Below, one piece after another: positions 9,428-20,490 of a DNA stretch of 64,000 nt (position 1 is its first letter; every line of letters starts with the position of its first letter). The translations under genes and the position numbers were made by a program. The notes under the pieces were generated by a model. The model saw only the letters and a list, made by a program, of their open reading frames with translations, was not told the origin of the DNA and did not search any database. This DNA is from Ichthyophis bannanicus (lineage: Eukaryota; Chordata; Amphibia; Gymnophiona; Ichthyophiidae). The DNA lies in NCBI GenBank assembly GCA_033557465.1, contig CM066033.1, forward strand, positions 1,244,045,523 through 1,244,109,522, given 5' to 3'.

Positions 9428-12336
9428 TTAGTTGGCGGTAGTAGTAGTATTTCTGCTTGGGTAGGGGATGTTGCCTGAATGCTCATAGGTTTCTATAAAT
9501 AAAAATGTTTTGAGGTCTTTGCGGAAGTCTGTGAGGTCATTTAATGCCCTCAGGCTCGTTGGGAGGGAGTTCCATAGTGTGGATGCCAGTAGTGATGGTG
9601 CTCTTTTTGAAGTTGTTTGTTTGGTTTTGTGATAGCCTGCAGGTGTGCCGATCATGTTGTCATTATTGGTTCTTCTTGGTCTGTTGCTGATGTCTCTTGT
9701 TATAATGTTTTGTAGTACATCTGCTGAGAGATGGTGAATGATTTTGAAGATGATCATAATTGTTTTGTATTTAGCTCTTGCCACCATTGGGAGCCAGTGT
9801 AGTTGTAGGACGGGAGTGATGTGCTCTGTTCTTGAAGTGTCTATAATGATGCGTGCTGTGGTGTTTTGTACCATCTGTAGTGGGTGGAGTGTCTGCTGAG
9901 GAAGGCCTTGATATAGTGAGTTTCCATAATCAAGCAGGGTGTAATGAGTGCTTAGCACACTGTGCAGAAGTGGTCTTGACGGAGCATTGGTTTGATTTGT
10001 CTGATTGTTTTCAGTCGATGATATGCCTTGTTGGCGGTTTTGGTGATGTGGGATTTTAGGTTCAGAGTTCTGTCTAGTGTGATGCCCAGATACTTAACTT
10101 CTTCTTTGACTATGTGTTTGTCTAGGATGCTGATAGTTTGTGGAGGTATGAAGGTGGGGTTCCTGGTGACGAACATTGCCTCAGTTTTATCGTAGTTGAC
10201 TGTTAAGTTGTTGGTTATGAGACAGTCATTCATGTCTTTGAGGCATTTTGTTATTGTTGTGGTGTTTAGTGCTAGTAGGTTGATTAGAGCATACACCATA
10301 ATGTCGTCAGCATATATGTGATAGTCTAGTTTGTGGTGCTTGATGATGTTGCATATGGGCTGTATGTAGATGTTGAAGAGCATTGATGATAGGGCTGAGC
10401 CTTGAGGTATTCCCTGCGTGATGGGGAATTGTAGTGATTTCTTTTGGTCGCATTTGACTTGTTGCGTTCGCCCTTCCAAGTATGAAGTAAACCACTTCAG
10501 GGTATTCTTGCATAGTCCTATCTGTTGTAGGTGTTGTAATAGCTTAGTGTGTGACACAGTGTCAAAGGCCACCGAGATGTCCATGAACACTAGCAGGTAG
10601 CCATTTTTTATGTTGTCTATGCCTCTTTGGAGATTGTCAAAGAGGGAGGTGGGTAGTGTTTCCACACTGTGTTGGGGCTTAAATCCATGCTGATGTATGT
10701 CCAGTGGGGCATTGATATCTATATGGTCCTGAAGTTGCCTTTTCACTGCCTTTTCCACGATTTTAGCAAGGAACGGCAGGCTGGAGATGGGACGGTATGA
10801 TTTTGGTTCGGATGGGCTCAGATTGCTACTTTTAAGTATTGGTCGTATCATTGTGTGCTTTAGGGATTGCGGCATGTATCCTTGTTGGAGTGAATCTTTG
10901 ACAATTTTTTGAATGTGATGGGAAAGCTGGCTTTTTGTAGCTTTGATCCAAGTCACTGGGCATGGGTCTGATGGTGAAGTTGTGTTTAGTCCAGATATAA
11001 TGTCTTCTACTTGCTGTTTTTTTGGTATTTTGAAGTTCTCCCATGTTTGATGTTGCTTTTTTATAGTGTGATCGTTTGTTTGTGGTGAAATAGAACATAT
11101 TTGGTTGGTGTTTTTTGACTTCATGTAGTCTACATATTTTTGTGGGTCAAGATGGTGGGTGCTGTGTTGCGTGTCGTCCTTGGTGAGCTTTTGGACAATG
11201 CTAAAAAGTTGTCTTGGTCTATTAGTAGATTTCATGATTAGGTTGGTATGGTGTTGCTGTTTACGCTCATTTATTAGATTGTTATATTCCAGTTGTTTGT
11301 CTCTATATCGGGTTAGGAGGTTGTGTGGTTTGTCCGGTCTCCATTTTCTTTCCAGTCTTCTGAGTGTGCGCTTTGCAACTCTGATTTCATGTGAGTACCA
11401 TGGGGCGTTGGATCTCTTGCGTGTTTGTGGTTTTTTGATGGTTGGGGCAGATGCTGCGTTGGATATTATTGTGTTCCATTCTTCTATGTGTAAGTCCAGG
11501 GTGTCGTGTTCCTGTTGAAGTTGTGGGGTGATTTCATTTATGAACGAATCTCTGTTAAACGTTTTGAACCGTCTAGTTATTCTTTCATCTTCTTTGCATT
11601 GGGTGGGGTTATTCAGGGTCATGGTGAATTCGATTACATAGTGGTCTGACCAGGGGACTGGCGTGATTGTTGGTTTTGTGGTCTTGTTCTGTTCCACTAG
11701 CTGCATTGGCATGAAGACCATGTCCGGAGTTGTACCATGTTGGTGCATTGGGGCATTAATTGTCTGGCAGTATTTTAATGACTCCATGGCAGTTTCTCTG
11801 GTGGGTGCGGATGTTAGGTTGTAGTCTCCTAGTGCAATGAGAGGTTTGTGCCTTCTGTTATGTGCGCATATCGTTTTGATTACTGTGGATAGGTGTTCAG
11901 TTATGGCTCCAGGTGGTCTGTATGTGCAGGAGATGGTTAGGTACTTGTTGGCTATAGTAAATGTGTTAGATTCGATTGTGTTAGTGATGGCGATTGTTTT
12001 GAATCTGTAATCCTTTCTGGTAAATATTAGTACTCCTCCTCTTCTCTTTTGCGCTCTGATGCAGTTAAATGCCGAGTATCCTGTTGGGGTTACTTGGTTT
12101 AATATGACCTGGTCTGAGTCGTCTAGCCAAGTCTCGGTGATGCATATTATTATATCAAGCTTCTTGTCGTGGATTAGGTCAAGGATGGTATTTGGTTTGT
12201 TCCTGATAGATCTGGCGTTCAGTACAGCACACCTGATGTTTGTTGCTATGATTGGGTTTGTGTGTTCATTATTTGTTTGTTGGCTGTATCCTTTGTTTGT
12301 TGGCGTTCTTTGGATATGTGGGATGCTGTTGTGCAT
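9428..12336 (-). pseudogene. LINE B ORF2: endonuclease plus reverse transcriptase, one frameshift
   Basis: 794 codons are open from 12336 to 9952, then the C-terminus continues in another frame to 9428. The endonuclease domain (first ~240 residues) shows LNARSIRNK, ITETWL, a TYRPPG strand, GDYNL and the catalytic SDH (VPWSDHYV). The RT shows YRPISSLPFLAKIVEK, motif A FMDISVAFDTV, motif B GIPQGSALSS and the YADD box (10314-10303). After the frameshift near 9955 comes LDYGNSLYQGLP, LHWLPMVARA and the usual C-terminal LWNSLPTSLRALNDL. It is the least damaged LINE ORF in the window; I see no other break. Confidence 0.85.
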
Positions 12337-12706
12337 CTGGGTTGGGTGGTATGTATGTTGAACAAGGGGATTTGCTCGTTGAGTCTGATGCTATGTGTGC
12401 GGGGTGCGAACATGTGGAGGAGTGTGAGGTAGGCCATGAGGTAGTGAGTAATGGAGTGTATTTTGTGACTTGTATTTTATTGACCTGGGATAGGGTTTGT
12501 GGTTTAATGACCTGGGCTCAATTTGATTTGTGTCCTATAGGTGTCTTTTTTGCATTAGTAGTGGTATCTTTACTCTGTGTGTTGTGTTACTTGTGGTTGG
12601 ATAGCAGACTAGTTATGAGTTGATTAATAGGCTTATGCAGCGTGAGTTGTTTTCAAAAGCGAATAATGCAAACAATGGGTAGTATGTTCTATGCAGATAA
12701 TCTGCA

Positions 12707-12853
12707 AGCAATGGATTGTCCAGGCAAGTTAGCAGAATTAGCTTATAAGCAATGGATTGTCTAGGCTAGGCAAGGCAAGGTAGCAGGGTTAGTTTACAAG
12801 TAGTGGATTGCTCAGGCAAGGTAACAACATTAACTTATACAATTAATGGATTG
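12707..12853. repeat. Tandem repeat, about 42-51 bp unit, three copies plus part
   Basis: Units start at 12707, 12749 and 12800, with a partial one at 12842. Each contains 'atggattg', then a 'caggcaag'-like segment, then 'ttagctta' or a variant. It lies upstream of LINE B ORF2 on the minus strand and may be part of its 5' leader. Confidence 0.65.
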
Positions 12854-12879
12854 CACATGCGCATTTGGCTCAAATCCTA

Positions 12880-13071
12880 TACAATGCACTTAAATCCCCC
12901 TATAATTGCACTGCCTATACATCTAAATGTTGTCAAGTAACCACATGTTGTACTGTCTAAATGTTGTTAAGTACCCACATGTTAAATGTAACCCACCAAT
13001 TGTGATGTAATGTGACCACTTTGATTGAAGGATAAGATGGTATACAAATCTGTCTAAATAAATAAATCCTG
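12880..13071 (+). mobile_element. LINE B-type 3' tail (plus strand)
   Basis: 'ccactttgattgaaggata', 'tggtatacaaatctgtc' and taaataaataaa match, in opposite orientation, the tail of LINE B at 9196 and the tail of SINE 2 at 60735-60800. It is a 5'-truncated fragment. LINE A sequence resumes immediately after it at 13072. Confidence 0.75.
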
Positions 13072-14303
13072 CTTCCTTTATGACTTTCTTCACTTCAAAT
13101 TCATGTTTACCTCCTTCCAGTCAGCCATAGCACTCACCAAGCAAAATTACTAAGTCCATCTGACTAACTCTCTTGCCTCTGACCCCCACCATTTCTTCTC
13201 AACTCTCAACTCTCTATTCAAGGTGCTTCCTCTGCTGACCCCTCCTCTTTCTGCCCAAACTCTAGCCGACTCTTTCCATGACAAAGTCCACAAGATTACA
13301 CTCCAGTTCCCCACTAGATCAGCTTCATCCCCTCTTCCCCCTCTTCAGTATCAGCTTTTCCCCTCAATCTCTATCACCCTTCCATCTTTTTCTAAGATTT
13401 CCAAAGAGGAAACCTCTCATCTTCTTTCCTCCTCTATACTTACTACCTGTTCTTCTGATCCTATCCCCACTCGTCTCCTTAACTCCATCTCCTCCTCTGT
13501 CATCCCTTCCATCTCACATATTCTTAACCTATCACTCTCCACTGCAACTGTCCCTGAAGCCTTCAAGCATGCTGTGGTCACACCTCTCCTCAAGAAACCT
13601 TTACTTCAAACTACTTGTCCTTCTAATTATCGATCCATCTCCCTTCTTCCCTTCATTTCCAAATTTCTCAAACATGCAGTTCGCTGCCGCTGCCTTGAAT
13701 TTCTTTCCTCTCAAGCCATACTAGATCCATTTCAATTTGGTTTTTGTCCCTTACACTCCACTGAGATGGCTCTTGACAAAGTCTCCAGCAACTTGTTCCT
13801 GGTTAAATCCAAGGGCTTTTACTCAGTCCTCCTTCTTCTCAACCTTTCTGCTGCTTTTGACACTTTGACCACCACCTTCTCCTCAACACATTGTCCTCAC
13901 TTGGTTTTAGGGGCTCTGTCCTGTCCTGGTTCTCTTCTTATCTCTTCCATTGCTCTTTCAGTGTTTGTTCTGGGGGGTTCCTCCTCTACTGCTATCCCAC
14001 TCTTAACTGGTGTACCCCAAGGGTTTGTTCTGGGTGCTCTCCTTTTCTCTCTTTATACCCAGTCCCTTGGTGCTTTGATCTCCTCCTATGACTTTCAGTA
14101 TCATTTTTATGCTGATGACTCTCAGACCTATCTATCTACACCTGACATTTCTCTGACACTCCAAGCACGCATCTTTGCCTGCCTATCTGACATCACTGCC
14201 TGGATGTCTCACTGCCATTTGAAATTGAACATGGCCAAAAACAAACTTATTTTTCCCCCTAAACTGTCCTCCCCTCGTCCTCCTTTCTCTATCTCTGTAG
14301 ATA
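13072..14303 (+). pseudogene. LINE A reverse transcriptase, central part
   Basis: A frame open from 13223 to the DIRS junction (about 360 codons). It contains [19 protein letters not shown] (RT motif 1 region), motif A LLLNLSAAFDTL (the usual [10 protein letters not shown] has lost its first Asp), motif B GVPQGFVLGALLF and the YADD box (14108-14119), then ITAWMSHCHLKLNMAKNK. The altered motif A (N for the catalytic D) and missing residues in the following loop suggest decay, although the frame is still open. It is cut at about 14303 by DIRS copy 2 and continues at 20491. Confidence 0.75.
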
Positions 14304-14650
14304 AAGCGTAATTATTCACCTGTTACAGGTGTTCTCCAGGGATAGCAGGAATCAGTCCTCATATATGGGTGATGTTGGCTCCGACAGAACCCACGCGGAG
14401 TATTTCCCCAGCTTTTAAAGAAAGCCTTTAGGACATGCTACAACGCATGCATGGTCCCCTTCCCACCCAAGGGTGCCATCTTGCTCAGTCAGATGATATA
14501 GCTAGGATGGCAGTAACAAGCTAGGGAGGCAACTCCCAGGGGAGGAGGGAGGGTTATGAGGCCTACTTCCTGCTGTCCCTGGAGAACACCTGTTACAGGT
14601 GAGTAACTACGCTTTCTCCAGGAACAAGCAGGAAGTCAGTCCTCACTTAT
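14304..14650. repeat. DIRS copy 2 right inverted repeat and internal complementary region
   Basis: The perfect palindrome 'cacctgttacaggtg' occurs near 14317 and 14587. The second copy is followed by 'gagtaactacgctttctcc', the complement of the terminus. The stretch 14325-14510 is the inverse of 20290-20490, including catatatgggtgatg, atttccccagctttt and gggtgccatcttgct. DIRS internal complementary regions are thought to serve as templates for circular intermediates. Confidence 0.75.
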
Positions 14651-14879
14651 GGGACTCCCTAGCTCCAGGCTGCTGAGGACCAAACCATGACAGCACCAAC
14701 GGTGACCAATCAGGTATCCGTGAGTTGCAGAAGGTGAGCCCCACTGAGAGACTCTGCAAGACCCTAGCATCCAATGACACTATCACTCCGGTAGCCTGAA
14801 TACAGAAGGGTTGGCGGGCAGGAATTGCCTACACCCCTAGAGTATTACAGAGTACTGCCTGGCCAAAGGCACTGTCCCT

Positions 14880-15773
14880 ATGGGACTCGCTCTCCAGACA
14901 GTAGTGAGCTGTGAAAGTATGAATTGGACCAGTGGTGGCCTTGCAGATCTCCATCACCGGCACTGAGCAGAGGATGGCCACTGACATGGCAATTGCCCTC
15001 ACGCGATGTTCTGTGATCCAGTGCTCAAGGGAGAGGCCAGCTCACTTATAAGCAAGGGCAATGCAGTCCACCACCCAAGTGGACAGAATTTGCTTAGTCA
15101 TGGGGAGCCCCTGTCTGCTGGGGTCAAAAGACAGGAAAGCTGAGGAGCTTAGCAATGGGCCTGGGTCCACTGTAAGTAGAAGGACAGGGCCCATTTACAA
15201 TCCAGGGTATGAAGTACTAGTTCCTCCCTGCCAGCGTGAGGCTGAAGAAAGATGGTGGGGAGGACCATCTCTTGGTTGAGTTGGAAAGGAGATACCTCCT
15301 TTGGGAGGAATCTGGGATGTGTGTGGAGCACTACCCTGTTCTTGTAGAACCTTGTACATGGTCGATCTGCCACCAGAGACTGGAATTCACTCATTCTTCG
15401 AGCGGACATAAGGGTCACCAGAAAGGCCACTTTCCATGACAGGTACCATAGGTGGTAAGTGGCCAGAGGCTCAAACGGTGGTTTGGTGAGCTGGGAGAGC
15501 ACCACATTGAGGTCCCACTCTGCCACTGGAAGGCGGAGAGGAGGTTTGGATAACAGGAGGCCCTGGAGGAACCTGGAGACCAGTGTCTGGCTTGAGAGGG
15601 GTTTTCCCTCGATAGGGTAGTGGTGAGTGGCTATGGCGCTCAGATGTACCCTCACTGAGTTCGATTTTAGCCCGGTGTGTGACAGGTGCAGTAGGGACTG
15701 AAGTACTAGTTGCACATGGCAGGAGAAGGGATTCTCCTCCCTTTCCACACACCAGGCAGAGATCCTTCTCCAC
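14880..15773 (-). pseudogene. DIRS tyrosine recombinase (broken)
   Basis: A 200-codon open stretch (15748-15149) starts with SLLHLSHTGLKSNSVRVHLS, the DNA-binding N-domain, and runs to VTLMSARRMSEFQSLV, whose Arg is the first catalytic residue (R of R-H-R-Y). After a stop at 15149-15151 the catalytic C-part is still readable: HRVRAIAMS (the H-x-x-R pair) and FTAHYCLE with the nucleophilic Tyr. The enzyme would integrate circular element DNA. It is inactive as it stands because of the stop and likely frame changes. Copy 3 shows the same modules at 25212-27084. Confidence 0.75.
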
Positions 15774-15943
15774 TTAAAGGCATAAGCCCGTCTGGTGGAG
15801 GTTTTTGGGAGACCAGTAGGATCTCCTCAACATCTACGCTACCCTTTCAGAAGCCACTCAGCCCTTTCAGAAGCTGTTAGCATTAGCGATCCCAAATTGA
15901 GGTGCAGGAGGAAGCCCTCTTCCTGGGACAGGAGGTCCAGGGC

Positions 15944-17849
15944 TCAGCCTAGAGGGACTAGGAGTGCCACCGACAGGGAAAGCAGTTGAGAGAACCAAGG
16001 TTGCCTGGGCCACCTGGAGGCAATTAGTATGACTGATGCCCCTTCACTCTGGACCTTGAAGAGGGTCCTGGCAACCAGAGGAGTCGATGGGAACACATAG
16101 AGTAGGCCCTCGGACCATGAGATCAGGAAGGCATCTGCCACCACTCTCTCCGGGTGCAGCTGACAGGAGCAGAAGCGGGGTAGCTGCTTGTTGTCCGGAG
16201 AGGCAAATAGGTCCATCACGGGCTTGCCCCAAAGGTGGAAGAGCTGCTTCATTACTCTAAAGTTTAAGTGCCATTCGGTTGAGTGAAGGACTCTGCTCAG
16301 CCTGTCTGCTAGGCAGTTGTCCTGGCCCAGGAGGTACACTGCTCGCGGAAGCATGCTGTTGCATGCTGCAAAGGAGAGGAGGGCCACCACCTCCTGGCAG
16401 AGGGAGTATGAACCCATGCCCCTGCTGTTTGTTGATATATAACATGGAAACCTGGTTGTCCATCTGGAACAGCACAGGTCAGTGTCACAGATGGTGGTGG
16501 AATGCTCATAGGGTCAAGAAGATTGCCCTGAGCTCCAGGAGATTGATCTCTGCAATGTGCCCCCAACCTAGGAGGGAGGCATCTGTGGTCAGGATCCTCT
16601 GCGGTGCTGATGCTTGGAAGGGCAATCCCGCCTGGAGGTGGCATAAGTTTCACCACCAGTTGAGGAACTCCGCTAGCTGGCGGGTAACCCTGTCCTATAG
16701 CCTGCCTGTGGCCTGAGTCCACTGTGAGCATAGGCACCACTGGGAGGTCCGAATTTGTAAGTGGGCTGAGGGCATGACATGGGCCGTGAAGGCCATATGG
16801 CCCAGTAGGTGGAGGAGAAGGAGACGAGTCGGCGCTGACTGCCAGTGCTGTACCTCTCCTGCCAGTTGCCTGAGGCGTTCTGCCCTTTCTCTTGGGAGGA
16901 TGGCCTTGACCTATAGTATGTCCAACTGAGCACCAATGAACTCCAGGCTTTGGGCTGGGGAGAGATGGGATTTGGGGTAGTTGATGATGAACTCCAGGTG
17001 CTGCAGAAGAAGGGCTGCCCACTCTGTGGCCTGACTAACCTCTAAGGCCGTGCTGCCCCTAGGGTTGCCAACTGGCTCCAGATGCGCCCGACACACTTGA
17101 TCCAGTCCTAGATTTACCCCACTGCATGCAGGGACATGTAGTTCTGATTTTTCCATTGCATGCCATAAGAAAAGCAAGACTACATGTCCCTGCATGCAAT
17201 GGGGTAAACCTAGGACTGGATTGAGCCTGTCGGGCGCATCTGGAGCCAGTTGGCAACCCTAGCTGCCCCTGATGAGCCAGTCATCCAGGTAGGGGAAGAC
17301 AAAAGCCCCTTGTAGTCGCACATAGGTGGCTACCACCACCAGGCATTTAGTAAAGACCCTTGGCGAGGAGTCCAGGCTGAAGGGTAGCACCCTGTACTGG
17401 CAGTGCCCTCCTCCCACCATGAACCGTAGGTACTGCCTGTGGGAGGGGTGGATCAGGGTATGAGTATACGTGTCCTTTAGGTCTAAGGAGCACAGCCAAT
17501 CTCACTGGTAGAGGTAAGGCAGCAGTGTTCCAAGGAAGAGCATCTTGAAATTCTCCCTCATCAAAAACTTGTTTAAGTTTCTCAGGTCTAGTATGGGTCT
17601 GAGGCCCCCAGTTCTCTTTGGGACAAGGAAGTATCTGGAGTAGGAGCTTTTTCCCCATAGGTGTTTCGGTACAGGCTCCACTGCGTTGTCCCTGAGCAGA
17701 CCTGCGAGCTCTGAGAGCAGAAGGGTCTGGTGAAGGAGAGGTCGCATTGGCTCTCCTGGAAAGAACCTGGGTGGTACTTGCTGTAGGTGAAGGAGGTATC
17801 TTTCCCTTACTACCTGCAGTACCCACTGGTCCGAGGTGTCACTGGCCAC
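15944..17849 (-). pseudogene. DIRS reverse transcriptase / RNase H (broken)
   Basis: The RT begins at 17849 with YSRYFLVPKRTGGLRPILDL and NLNKFL. A TGA sits just before DWLCSLDLKDTYTH (motif A) at 17501-17499. The active site FPYLDDWL is intact at about 17298-17275. Eight bases further downstream the frame is disrupted by the MITE at 17261-17060. RNase H traces follow: TDASLLGWGHI (near 16580), FQMDNQVSMLYINKQQG (about 16470-16415), LADRLSR, WGKPVMDLFASPDN (about 16220), in several frames. It copies and processes element RNA; no longer functional. Confidence 0.8.
17060..17261. mobile_element. 202-bp palindromic hAT-type MITE in DIRS RT
   Basis: It begins 'tagggttgccaactggctcc' and ends with the inverse, with arms of about 80 bp (through 'cctaggtttaccccattgc'-like sequence) around a short centre. 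It is flanked by the exact 8-bp duplication gctgcccc (17052-17059 and 17262-17269). The 8-bp duplication supports the hAT superfamily. No coding capacity. Confidence 0.85.
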
Positions 17850-18088
17850 TTGTGGGCGAAGAGTGCCAGGCAGCCCCCTGTGGGCTAGTGAAGGTCTCCC
17901 AGGGGAGAGGAGGCCCTGACCCGGGAGTCAAAAGCTCCCCCCTGGCTGGGCGGGAGCTGGGACATGGGGCTTCTGTGTCTTCGGCTTCTGAGCCCCATGG
18001 CTTTGCCTTTTAGGTGAGAACCCTGTTGCTGGTCCGAGAAGGGCTGGTAGTGGTGGCTCTGCTGAAAGGGTCCATTTTCCCCAATGGT

Positions 18089-18473
18089 TTCTTACAATCT
18101 ACACATTCTACTCTGAACACAATATTTATCTACTAAAGCCTTAGATATTAAGCCACATCAGTAATACTATTAACTCTGTAGCTCTAGAATATGCATTTAC
18201 AGAAATATGGGAATATATACCCGAAGGCATGATAAACAATCAATTGTACTAGATCCAGTTTACAGATGTACATTATTGTAAATAGCCACCTACCCCATCT
18301 ATCACTGCTTGAATGTACATAGTTCCCCCAGTTCAACTCCATGTTATCTTCCCTGTTATATGTAAACTCAGGGCAGCTCTGTTACCGCCCTAGAGTGAAA
18401 TTGTTATCTGTAAACTGCACTGATAATAAAGAGCACGGTATAGAAAAGCTTCTAAATAAATAAATAAAAATAA
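18089..18473 (+). mobile_element. LINE 3' tail inserted in DIRS copy 2 Gag
   Basis: Plus-strand non-coding LINE 3' end, finishing 'gtaaactgcactgataataa', 'gcacggtatagaaaag', taaataaataaa. It interrupts the Gag C-terminal coding region, which reads on both sides. No clear target duplication was found by eye. Confidence 0.65.
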
Positions 18474-18476
18474 GGA

Positions 18477-20114
18477 AAGGATGAGGTCTTCTTGGAGAGC
18501 CTCTGTCGAGTCACCATCAGCCTCGATCTCAGCCGCCTTGTCGGCCATAGGTTTGCCGAACAGGTTCTCCCCAGTGCAGGGGATGTCAAGCAACTTGTCT
18601 TGAACCCATTGCTCACGGTCCAAAGACTGCAGCCAGATTTGGAATGGGCCCCAATGCTGGCTACTGCTACCTGAGCCACTGACTCAAAGCCGTCATAGGC
18701 TGCTAGGGAAAGGAAATTAGAACAGTCCTTGATCCCGGAGGTCAGGGATTAGAACCACTGGAGAGGTTCCCCAGTAAGCCCTGCTGAAAACCCAGACAAC
18801 TCCTGGATTAGGGCCTTTAGACACATGCCTATGTACAGTTCATAGGCTTGAATCCTATAACCTAGCATGAAGCCCTGGTAACACTTGCACCTGAGGGTGT
18901 TGAGGGTTCTAGTGTCCCTTCCAGGAGGAACCGAAGAGTGGGTCTTCTGGCTCTTACGTTTCTGCATGGTCGACTCAACGACCATGGAGTTATGTAGGAG
19001 TTGGGCCTTGTGGAACCCAGGGCCTTTCTGGACACTGTAGATGGCGTTGAGGGCCAGCTCACCACTGGCACCAAGGCCAGCGTCTCCCACATTCTGAGTA
19101 GCCTTGGTGCCAGTTGTAAGCTGGCCCTCGATGCCATCTACCGTGTCCAGAAGGGCCCTGGGTTCCACAAGGCCCAACTCTGAGGTCCAAGGGAATATCT
19201 CAGTGCCACTTAGTTTCCGGGGACATCTCGTCATTGGTCTCCCACTCGGAGTTGAGCGTTGATGATGAGTCCGAGGCCCTGCGACTCATAATGTCAAGGC
19301 CAGGGCCGAGTGGCCGGCGGCCTCCGGAGGTCTTGGAGTCTGAGTCAGGGAAACTGGCTAGGGAGGACTGGATGCCTGAGGAGTGGGACCGAGACCTCGA
19401 TTAGCGACAAGGGCTTACCCGAGGCCGATGGCACTTAGAGCTTGTCTCAACAACCAGGGACCCCCCGCAGTCGGGGGCCTGGTCATCGGCGCAGATGATG
19501 TGGACAAACTAGCCATCATTGCCTGCTGCAGGGCCAGGATAGCAGTGATGGTCTGCTCCAAGGCCGCCATTCTGATTTCCAAGCCAGAAGGTTCTGCAGC
19601 TTTCGGCGTGGGCACCGAGAACCTCGGGCCCAGCATCGGCACTCTCGTGAGTGCATCCTTAACGAGGACGATAGACTTCTTGAACAGTCTCCGCCAGCCG
19701 AGGAATCCTTCTTAAGGACTTTGGTAGGGCGCTTCTCGGAGCTGCCTGAGTCCCTCCAGGCAGTTTTACCAGGTTTCTCTGGTGCAACCTCGGCGGACTT
19801 CGAGGATTTCTTTCTTCTTTCTCTCGAGATCTGCCGTCAGATTCCAAGGAAGCTTGGGCCTCATGGGAAGTGCTGGGCTTGGAGCACAGCATCGGGAAGG
19901 CTGCTGCCGAATCAGACCTGGGGAACAGTTTTTCCTGCAACTCTGACTTCTTTCTATTGGTTTTAGGCGTCATGGCCTGGCACAGGTCGCAGGAGGTGCT
20001 GTCATGGTCTGGGTCCAAGCAGTGTAGGCAGCAGTCTTGGGTGTCGGTCACTGACATCGTTTGACTGCAGCAGTCACATTTTTTGAATCCACTGGGGGAC
20101 TTGGTGGGGAACAC
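18477..20114 (-). pseudogene. DIRS Gag-like protein (several frame breaks)
   Basis: Starts at 20114 with the same Cys-rich N-terminus as copy 1 (GFKKCDCCSQTM, CCLHCLDPDHD, CDLC). The frame breaks near 19660, is picked up at 19642-19415, and again at 19234-18749 with the conserved HSSVPPGRDTRTL and QAYELYIGMCLK blocks. The last part (WVQDKLLDIPCTGENLFGKP) is at about 18623-18540 and then runs into the LINE tail. An inverted duplication of Gag sequence lies at 18999-19179. Dead, but the family assignment is firm. Confidence 0.75.
18999..19179. repeat. Inverted duplication within Gag, 79-bp arms
   Basis: Arms 18999-19077 and 19101-19179 are reverse complements with few mismatches (both include 'gttgggccttgtggaaccca' or its inverse), separated by 23 nt. 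Because Gag residues (AIYSVQKGPGFHKAQL) are encoded on both strands, this is a secondary event in this copy; copies 1, 3 and 4 lack it. Confidence 0.85.
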
Positions 20115-20289
20115 CCAGGTGGGGTCGATGACCCCTGGGTGAAAAAGGGCGCGAATGCCGGTCGAGGCGAGCCTCGATCAAAAAAAACAAAAGGAGCCTA
20201 GAACAGCGCCGGAGACAGCGCCAGCTCGAGGTGGGAAGAGGAACTATGAAACTAACTGTTTTGAGGATAAATTTGCAAGGATTTTTCCG

Positions 20290-20490
20290 GGGAAACAGGT
20301 CAGACGTCCGTTGGGCTCCACGGAAAAAAGCAAGATGGCACCCTTGGGCGGGAAGAGGACCACGCATGCGTGGTAGTATGTCCCAAAGGCTTTCTTTGAA
20401 AGCTGGGGAAATGCTCTGCACGGGCTCTGTTGGCATCGACCTTACCCATATGTGAAGACTGACTTCCTATTTGTTCCTGAAGAACACTTT
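20290..20490. repeat. DIRS copy 2 left inverted repeat
   Basis: Contains 'caagatggcacccttgggcg', 'ccacgcatgcgtgg', 'gctttctttgaaagctgggg' and 'cccatatgtgaagactgact', the inverse of 14325-14510. LINE A coding sequence resumes right after it. Confidence 0.75.

Larger units (their letters stand above)
9196..12870 (-). mobile_element. LINE B (CR1/L2-like), nearly full-length
   Basis: On the minus strand the tail is at 9196-9300 (inverted 'gacagatttgtatgccacc' and taaataaa). Before it is a long ORF2 with endonuclease and RT, and on the 5' side a tandem-repeat block (12707-12853). It lies inside LINE A and abuts a plus-strand LINE tail at 12880-13071, so the compound insert has a LINE 3' end at each outer edge. 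Another, shorter copy is at 25769-26480. Confidence 0.8.
14304..20490 (-). mobile_element. DIRS-type YR retrotransposon, copy 2 (both ends present)
   Basis: Minus-strand order is left inverted repeat (20490-20290), Gag (20114-18477), RT/RNase H (17849-15944), tyrosine recombinase (15773-14880), then an internal complementary region and right inverted repeat (14650-14304). This is the layout known for vertebrate DIRS elements. It sits inside the LINE A RT gene, whose frame resumes at 20491, and itself carries a palindromic MITE (17060-17261) and a LINE tail (18089-18473). All genes are broken. Confidence 0.85.

Noticed and set aside
12059..12623. Leu/Cys/Val-rich plus-strand frames that look like membrane proteins
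   Set aside because: Mostly antisense of the LINE B ORF2 start; the hydrophobicity is a by-product of the A/C-rich sense strand.
9196..13071. Twin-priming inversion of one LINE
   Set aside because: Twin priming leaves a single 3' tail; here both outer edges carry a tail.
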